DNA from: Clostridia bacterium
GTDB lineage: Bacteria > Bacillota > Clostridia > Christensenellales > UBA1242
Direction: 5' to 3'
NCBI GenBank assembly: GCA_900766395.1
Contig: CAAFWB010000012.1
Span: 1-9,188, forward strand
DNA length: 9,188 nt
Position 1 is the stretch's first letter. The number at the start of each line of letters is the position of its first letter. Under the pieces are notes generated by a model. It did no database searches, was not told the DNA's origin, and saw nothing but the letters and a program-made list of their open reading frames with translations. Positions 4,804 through 9,188 of this stretch are shown here, piece by piece. Made by a program: the position numbers and the translations under genes.

Positions 4804-7800
4804 ATGACTATTTCAGAAAAATTAAAAAAGATTAGAACTATAAAAAATTTAACTCAAGAACAACTGGCTGAAGAATTAAATATCGCTTTTGCAACAGTAA
4901 ACAGATGGGAACAAGGTTTAACGATACCACATGGTGCAAATAAAGATAAAATTGAGCAATACTGTAAAATTAACGGCATCATGATTGATGAGGAAGACAA
5001 TAAAAATCATATCTACCATATGAAAATTATAACTGCTTCTCAATTAAAAAACTGGTTTAGTGAATCACAAAATTTAGCTAGAGGATTATTTCCCGAGCTA
5101 GTCGAAAGATTAATAAAAGAAAGTTGTAATAAAATTGATAAAATTTTATTTCCATCAGGAGACAATGTTAATGTAGACGGTTGGGATGGTGAACTCATTG
5201 CAGAGAGCGATAATTGCCAATTCATTCCGAATGGACATAGCTTTTGGGAATTAGGTGCTACTACAATTACTCCAATGGGAAAAATTAAAAGTGATTTCCG
5301 TAAAAGAACAAAAGACACCCCTCAACAAGAACAAGAAAACACTTCATTTGTATTAATCACACCAAAAACTTTAATTAGGAAAAATAAACAACAAAAGAAA
5401 AAAGAATTAATTAAAGAAGGCCATTGGAAAGATATTTACATTATCGACGGAATAGATTTAGAAGAATGGTTATCGAGTTGTTTCATGACGAGTCTATGGT
5501 TAAACGAACAATTTAGCAATAAGAAATTAAACTATAACACACTTCAAAGTGCCAAATTGCAGATTCAAAATGAAACAACACCATCAATGTCATTAAATTT
5601 ATTTACAACATCAAGAGAACAAGAAATCAAAAATTTATATTCTTTAATAAATACAAAACAAACAATTCGAATTGCGGGTTCATCGTTTTTTGAAACTTAT
5701 AGGTTTATTATTTCAGCTTTATCGCAAAATTTGGAGATAGCAAATCGAGTTGTTATTTGCAATGATTTTGCAACATTTACAGAAATTGATAATAAACTTC
5801 AAAATATAATCATAGTTGCCAACTTTGTTTTTCCACACAATGTTAACCTAAACTCTCAAAATGTTCATATCATAGTGCTCGGCAAAGATATAAACGATTT
5901 AAAATATGAGATTTTGCTAACATCTAGACCACAACAAGCCCTATACGATATATTAAAAAATGATATGAAACTAGAAAGCTCAAAACTACAATCTATCCAA
6001 CATAGAGCAAATAATAATGTTATGCTGATCGTTAGAGAGTTAGCTAGCGAGAACTTTCTTTGTTCTAATGAATGGTTAAAAGATCCAAATATAGTTGATT
6101 TGATACCTGTAACAATACTTGGTCAAATAAATTTAAAAGATGATACAGAAAAAAATATTTTATCTAGATTTTTACCTCAAAATGAAAGTGTCGATTCCTA
6201 TGTTTCAAATTTAAAACAACACTGGGAAAACAAAGACAATAGCCCATTATTTGTATACAATGACCAAATAAAGGTAATTTTAAGAGAGGAAGTTTGGTTT
6301 GCATGCAATAACTTCATTTCAAGCAAAGCGAATGAAATTCTTAATGTGATAAATGAAATATTTAAAAATTCAAATCCAAAATATAACCTTCCTGTTGAAA
6401 AACAAAATTTTTCTAGCTTATATTCGTTAAATTGGAAATTCTCAGCAAAAACAATTGAAGGCTTGTTAGATTCACTTATTTTATTAACTATTTATAATGG
6501 TAAGCAATATGATGTAGATATATTTGTCAAAAAACTTTTAGATGATATCACATCAAAAGAACAAATGTTAACCATTTCCCAATTTTTGCCTTTAATCGCA
6601 GAAGCCTCTCCAAATATATTTGGACAATTTGTTTTTGATTGCTTAAAGCAACAAGACAGTGTTTTAGATCATTTATTCCTTTCAAGAACAAATAATAATA
6701 TTTTATTTGGAGGACACGAATACTGCGAATTATTATGGGCATTAGAAAAACTTACATATATTGATGACACAAAATTTATCGCTTGTAATTGTCTATTCCT
6801 ATTATCAGAACGAGGATATGAATATAACATTTCCAATAATCCAAAAGACTCATTAATAACCGCACTTCATTGGGTGAAAAAGAATGCTCTATCCTATAAA
6901 GAAAAAGAAACTGTTGTAAATGAAATTGTAAGCAAAAATAAAGAAAAAGCATATTACTTACCACTTGAATTAATAAAAAAAGATATGATTTCTTATTCAT
7001 CAACAACATTAAAGTGGCGCAATGCCATACTTATCAATTACACTCCAACATATAAAGAGATATTTGATAGCGCAAAAACTTTCTTACAAAACATTCTCAA
7101 TTCCGAGGATAAGCCCGATGTAAAAATAATAAAACAAATGATTGATATTCAACAAAAAATTAATTTCACATCTTTCGATGTAGTAAAAAACTATATTTTA
7201 CAAAACTATGTTAAAGAGAATCAAGAAAAACTTGAACTTTATGAATATTTACAAAAAAAGCTTTACTTTATGCTCAAATGTCAAAGAAACTTATCTACAA
7301 AAGATTTATTGGATGAGTTCAATGTTTTAATAAAACATTTAAAACCAAAAGATCAATTAAAAGCAAGTCTTATATACTTTAAGGATTTGGGTTATGGCGG
7401 ATGTCCTAATAAAAGCGTTATTGACACTAATTACGAAAATGAAGAACAGAAAGCATTAGAATTTAGACAAAGCTTAATGAAAAAACTTTTAAAAAAATAT
7501 CCTGCAAGAATAGTAATTGATAACATAATTAATGTGGTATCCAACAATCTATATTGTGGCTCAATGTTTTATAATATAGTTTCAGGTACTAACAATGTTG
7601 AAAACATAATTGTTGAATGTGGAATTAATGCACATAAATATGAATTTCTGAGTGGTTTCTTTAACCAACTAAATCCGCAAATTGCTGATAGATATTTTAA
7701 CGAAATGGATTATGATACAGTTAAAAATATAGCGAATTTTTGTTATGACAATATTTACATACCTCAAAGATTTCTTACTGATGATAAATTAACTAAAATA

Positions 7801-8643
7801 GTATTTAGTAAGAGAAGATTTTTTAATACCGAAAATACGCAAGAAAAGGATTTAATAAAAAAGTATAATCCAATAGGATACATCTGCTGGATATATAGAA
7901 ACAAACAAAATATAAATCAGTCCAATATAAATGAGATTTGTGATCTACTAATTTCAATAGATGTCAACGACTTTAAATTCAACAATCACATAGAATATTA
8001 TGAAATCCAAGAAATCTTAAGAACTATCGATAATGAATACTATAACGAAAAGGTTGTTCAGGTTTGTTTTAAATATTTAAAATTTTTCGAATTTAATGAG
8101 ATACCTAATTCAATTAAAACATACTTTTTTTACAACCCTAAAGAATACATTGAATTGATAACATGTCAAAAATTTGATGCTTCATTAGTTTATCATTTTG
8201 ACTCGTTTATGACTCTTCCAAAAGGTTTTTATCTAGAAGAACAAGTTTTACAAAACTTTATTAAAACATTTATGGATTTTAGAAATGATGATGACAATTT
8301 AATTAATATAGTTCAGTCGTCATTAGGGCAAATATTGGCTAGATCTTTTGGGCATGGAGAAACAGATTTTCTAAGCGAAGAATTTATGAAAATTATTGAA
8401 AACAACCCTACTAAAGCATTTGATATTGGAGTTGCAAACGGATATTTTAATTCTAGAGGGGTTAGAACCATTGGCGATGGCTCTGATGAAATGAAAAAAT
8501 ATGAACAGCTAATTGAACAGGCAAAAAAATATCAAATTAAATATCCAGAAAGTTCAAAAATATTAAAATCAATAGCAAATGATTATTATAGAAATGCTAT
8601 TATGGATAAAGAAACAAGACTTAAAATAGACGGCCTTTTATAA
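4804..8643 (+). CDS. Large multidomain protein: XRE HTH, putative nuclease-like domain, NTPase-like region, helical C-terminus
   Basis: Residues 5-55 form an XRE-type helix-turn-helix (LTQEQLAEELN, recognition helix FATVNRWEQG). A linker (61-72) leads to a domain with GWDG (126-129), FIPNGHSFWELG (140-151), DFRKRT (164-169), FVLITPKT (182-189) and a W-KDIYIIDGIDLEEWL segment (208-223). The conserved acids suggest a PD-(D/E)XK nuclease-like fold, but WELG lacks the usual lysine, so activity is uncertain. Residues 265-455 resemble an NTPase-like region with no Walker A (IRIAGSSFFETYRF at 288-301). The rest is helical and includes LLWALEKL (643-650) and a conserved-looking end, FNSRGV (1215-1220) to SKILKSIANDYYRNA (1251-1265). 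From memory, the part after residue 73 matches a widespread, uncharacterised family of 1200-1400 aa, usually without an HTH. It stands alone with its own promoter and terminator. Its first eight Arg codons include seven AGA/AGG, unlike pyk (3 of 16). A defence or stress role is inference. Confidence 0.85.
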   Translation: MTISEKLKKIRTIKNLTQEQLAEELNIAFATVNRWEQGLTIPHGANKDKIEQYCKINGIMIDEEDNKNHIYHMKIITASQLKNWFSESQNLARGLFPELVERLIKESCNKIDKILFPSGDNVNVDGWDGELIAESDNCQFIPNGHSFWELGATTITPMGKIKSDFRKRTKDTPQQEQENTSFVLITPKTLIRKNKQQKKKELIKEGHWKDIYIIDGIDLEEWLSSCFMTSLWLNEQFSNKKLNYNTLQSAKLQIQNETTPSMSLNLFTTSREQEIKNLYSLINTKQTIRIAGSSFFETYRFIISALSQNLEIANRVVICNDFATFTEIDNKLQNIIIVANFVFPHNVNLNSQNVHIIVLGKDINDLKYEILLTSRPQQALYDILKNDMKLESSKLQSIQHRANNNVMLIVRELASENFLCSNEWLKDPNIVDLIPVTILGQINLKDDTEKNILSRFLPQNESVDSYVSNLKQHWENKDNSPLFVYNDQIKVILREEVWFACNNFISSKANEILNVINEIFKNSNPKYNLPVEKQNFSSLYSLNWKFSAKTIEGLLDSLILLTIYNGKQYDVDIFVKKLLDDITSKEQMLTISQFLPLIAEASPNIFGQFVFDCLKQQDSVLDHLFLSRTNNNILFGGHEYCELLWALEKLTYIDDTKFIACNCLFLLSERGYEYNISNNPKDSLITALHWVKKNALSYKEKETVVNEIVSKNKEKAYYLPLELIKKDMISYSSTTLKWRNAILINYTPTYKEIFDSAKTFLQNILNSEDKPDVKIIKQMIDIQQKINFTSFDVVKNYILQNYVKENQEKLELYEYLQKKLYFMLKCQRNLSTKDLLDEFNVLIKHLKPKDQLKASLIYFKDLGYGGCPNKSVIDTNYENEEQKALEFRQSLMKKLLKKYPARIVIDNIINVVSNNLYCGSMFYNIVSGTNNVENIIVECGINAHKYEFLSGFFNQLNPQIADRYFNEMDYDTVKNIANFCYDNIYIPQRFLTDDKLTKIVFSKRRFFNTENTQEKDLIKKYNPIGYICWIYRNKQNINQSNINEICDLLISIDVNDFKFNNHIEYYEIQEILRTIDNEYYNEKVVQVCFKYLKFFEFNEIPNSIKTYFFYNPKEYIELITCQKFDASLVYHFDSFMTLPKGFYLEEQVLQNFIKTFMDFRNDDDNLINIVQSSLGQILARSFGHGETDFLSEEFMKIIENNPTKAFDIGVANGYFNSRGVRTIGDGSDEMKKYEQLIEQAKKYQIKYPESSKILKSIANDYYRNAIMDKETRLKIDGLL

Positions 8644-8757
8644 ATTTCCCTATTTATCTTTTCCGTTCGTCCGCCCTATCGTAGCAGAATTTGGTTGCAG
8701 ATGTAAATGGAAAAAATTATTGCTTATACAATTAAACATAAATATTTTATATCTCAC
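8644..8757. other. Non-coding gap after the 1279-aa gene
   Basis: No supported gene or ribosome binding site lies here. A locally more GC-rich patch at about 8661-8700 (around CGTTCGTCCGCCC) stands out from the AT-rich flanks. Its origin is unclear; it could be a remnant of older sequence or a junction. The ten-base motif TTATACAATT at 8724-8733 repeats one found at 4668-4677 on the other side of the gene. Confidence 0.5.
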
Positions 8758-8787
8758 AAGACTGGGTTTAGAAACCCAGTCTTTTTT
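8758..8787 (+). terminator. Intrinsic terminator of the 1279-aa gene
   Basis: An 11-bp perfect stem (AAGACTGGGTT, 8758-8768, with AACCCAGTCTT, 8773-8783) closes a four-base TAGA loop, and the T run extends to 8787. It lies 115 bases after the stop codon, with no gene between. The - strand side lacks a T run, so it acts on + strand transcription. Confidence 0.92.
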
Positions 8788-8828
8788 ATTTTCCAACAAC
8801 TTCAAAGACAATATTTTTTTCTTTTTCA

Positions 8829-8857
8829 TTGACATCTGCTTTGCCACTAAATAACAA
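8829..8857 (+). promoter_or_regulatory. Possible promoter for the 85-aa gene
   Basis: A consensus TTGACA (8829-8834) is followed after 17 bases by TAACAA (8852-8857), a weak -10. Transcription from about 8864 would give a leader of about 60 bases. That leader could fold either as TGCC-GAAA-GGCA (8887-8898) or as CTTTCG (8874-8879) with CGAAAG (8890-8895), two mutually exclusive hairpins. TCTGCTTT occurs twice (8835-8842 and 8870-8877). Confidence 0.35.
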
Positions 8858-8922
8858 GATTAAACAAACTCTGCTTTCGTTTGGTCTGCCGAAAGGCAAA
8901 TCTAAATAGGAGGTTTTACAGT

Positions 8923-9180
8923 ATGAAAACAGAAGAAAACGAAATCAAAAACTACTACTTAAAAGAGTTTTCTCTATTTGATGGTGAGTATGATGTTACA
9001 TTTAACATTTTAGATGTAAACACAGACAAAATGACCATTACTGTTGCAATTACAAAAGCTGGAAAAATATCTGTAATTGTATATGACTTGAAAAGAGATA
9101 GAGAACAAGATTTGTATTTTCAATATGGCATTGAGAATACACAAGTTAATGTAAACGATTTTGAAACAATAAATGATTAA
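8923..9180 (+). CDS. Unrecognised 85-aa acidic protein, first gene of a probable operon
   Basis: ATG 8923 is chosen because a full AGGAGG (8908-8913) lies nine bases upstream; an in-frame TTG at 8881 has no such site. The 85-aa product is acidic and appears to be built of alternating beta strands: after a charged helix-like start (1-12), DGEYDVTFNILDV, DKMTITVAITKAG, KISVIVYDLKRD and DLYFQYGIENTQVNV look like successive strands with turns. No signal peptide, membrane helix or metal motif is visible, and I do not assign a family. Small beta-rich proteins of this style are common in conjugative elements and plasmids of Bacillota, but that is only a resemblance. Leu and Arg codons (TTA/TTG, AGA) match the preceding accessory gene. 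The stop overlaps a ribosome binding site for a further gene, implying a tightly packed operon continuing out of the window. Confidence 0.8.
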   Translation: MKTEENEIKNYYLKEFSLFDGEYDVTFNILDVNTDKMTITVAITKAGKISVIVYDLKRDREQDLYFQYGIENTQVNVNDFETIND

Positions 9181-9184
9181 GGAG
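9179..9184 (+). promoter_or_regulatory. Ribosome binding site of the next gene, cut by the window end
   Basis: AAGGAG overlaps the TAA of the 85-aa gene and is followed by TTAA up to the last base. The start codon should lie within a few bases beyond the window, so another gene is almost directly adjacent. Confidence 0.65.
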
Positions 9185-9188
9185 TTAA

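Noticed and set aside
8650..8847. 65-aa ORF on the - strand across the gap after the large gene
   Set aside because: It runs through the intrinsic terminator, lacks a ribosome binding site and has low-complexity composition, so it is probably chance.
8881..8922. TTG start giving a 99-aa version of the last protein
   Set aside because: There is no ribosome binding site before it, and this stretch forms leader hairpins and contains the AGGAGG that serves the ATG at 8923.

Overview
The window is AT-rich and looks like the end of a metagenomic or draft contig from a low-GC Gram-positive-type bacterium (Bacillota-like). The evidence is AGGAGG-type ribosome binding sites, TTGnnn/TATAAT promoters that often carry an extended -10 TG, short intergenic gaps and compact Rho-independent terminators. 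The standard genetic code fits every gene. The first 20 bases are not biological: they are an exact match to the 3' end of the Illumina TruSeq read-2 adapter, so native sequence begins at about base 21.

Bases 21-4630 look like host chromosome. An unrecognised 364-aa soluble protein (118-1212, +) converges on a flavoprotein of the HI0933/YhiN/BaiN family (1288-2439, -), with one strong hairpin terminator between them. The flavoprotein gene is divergent from pyk (pyruvate kinase, 2539-3948). A small three-helix membrane protein (3958-4290) follows pyk in an apparent operon, may also have its own promoter inside the 3' end of pyk, and is closed by a terminator. Next is a short Gly/Ser/His-rich ORF (4386-4634). 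It contains a near-perfect intrinsic terminator before its stop codon and has a second terminator just after it. It is either a truncated gene or a gene that makes non-stop mRNA. The 364-aa gene and the flavoprotein gene both appear to be leaderless, with the -10 element exactly 6 bases before the ATG and no Shine-Dalgarno sequence.

From about 4640 to the end the codon style changes: TTA, ATA and AGA dominate, whereas pyk uses mostly CGN for arginine and CTT/CTC/TTG for leucine. This part looks like an acquired accessory segment. Its centre is a stand-alone 1279-aa gene (4804-8643) with its own promoter and terminator. It encodes an XRE-type helix-turn-helix fused to a large multidomain protein: a possible degenerate PD-(D/E)XK nuclease-like domain, a central NTPase-like region without a recognisable Walker A, and a long helical C-terminal region. 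I recognise the post-HTH part as a widespread family of giant, mostly 'hypothetical' proteins without an established function. It is the best candidate here for an undescribed system, possibly a self-regulated single-gene defence or stress-response protein, but that role is inference.

After a 279-base non-coding gap holding a clear terminator, an 85-aa acidic protein (8923-9180) begins what looks like an operon: a ribosome binding site for a further gene sits at the very end of the window. No tRNA, rRNA, CRISPR array, transposase or integrase was seen.
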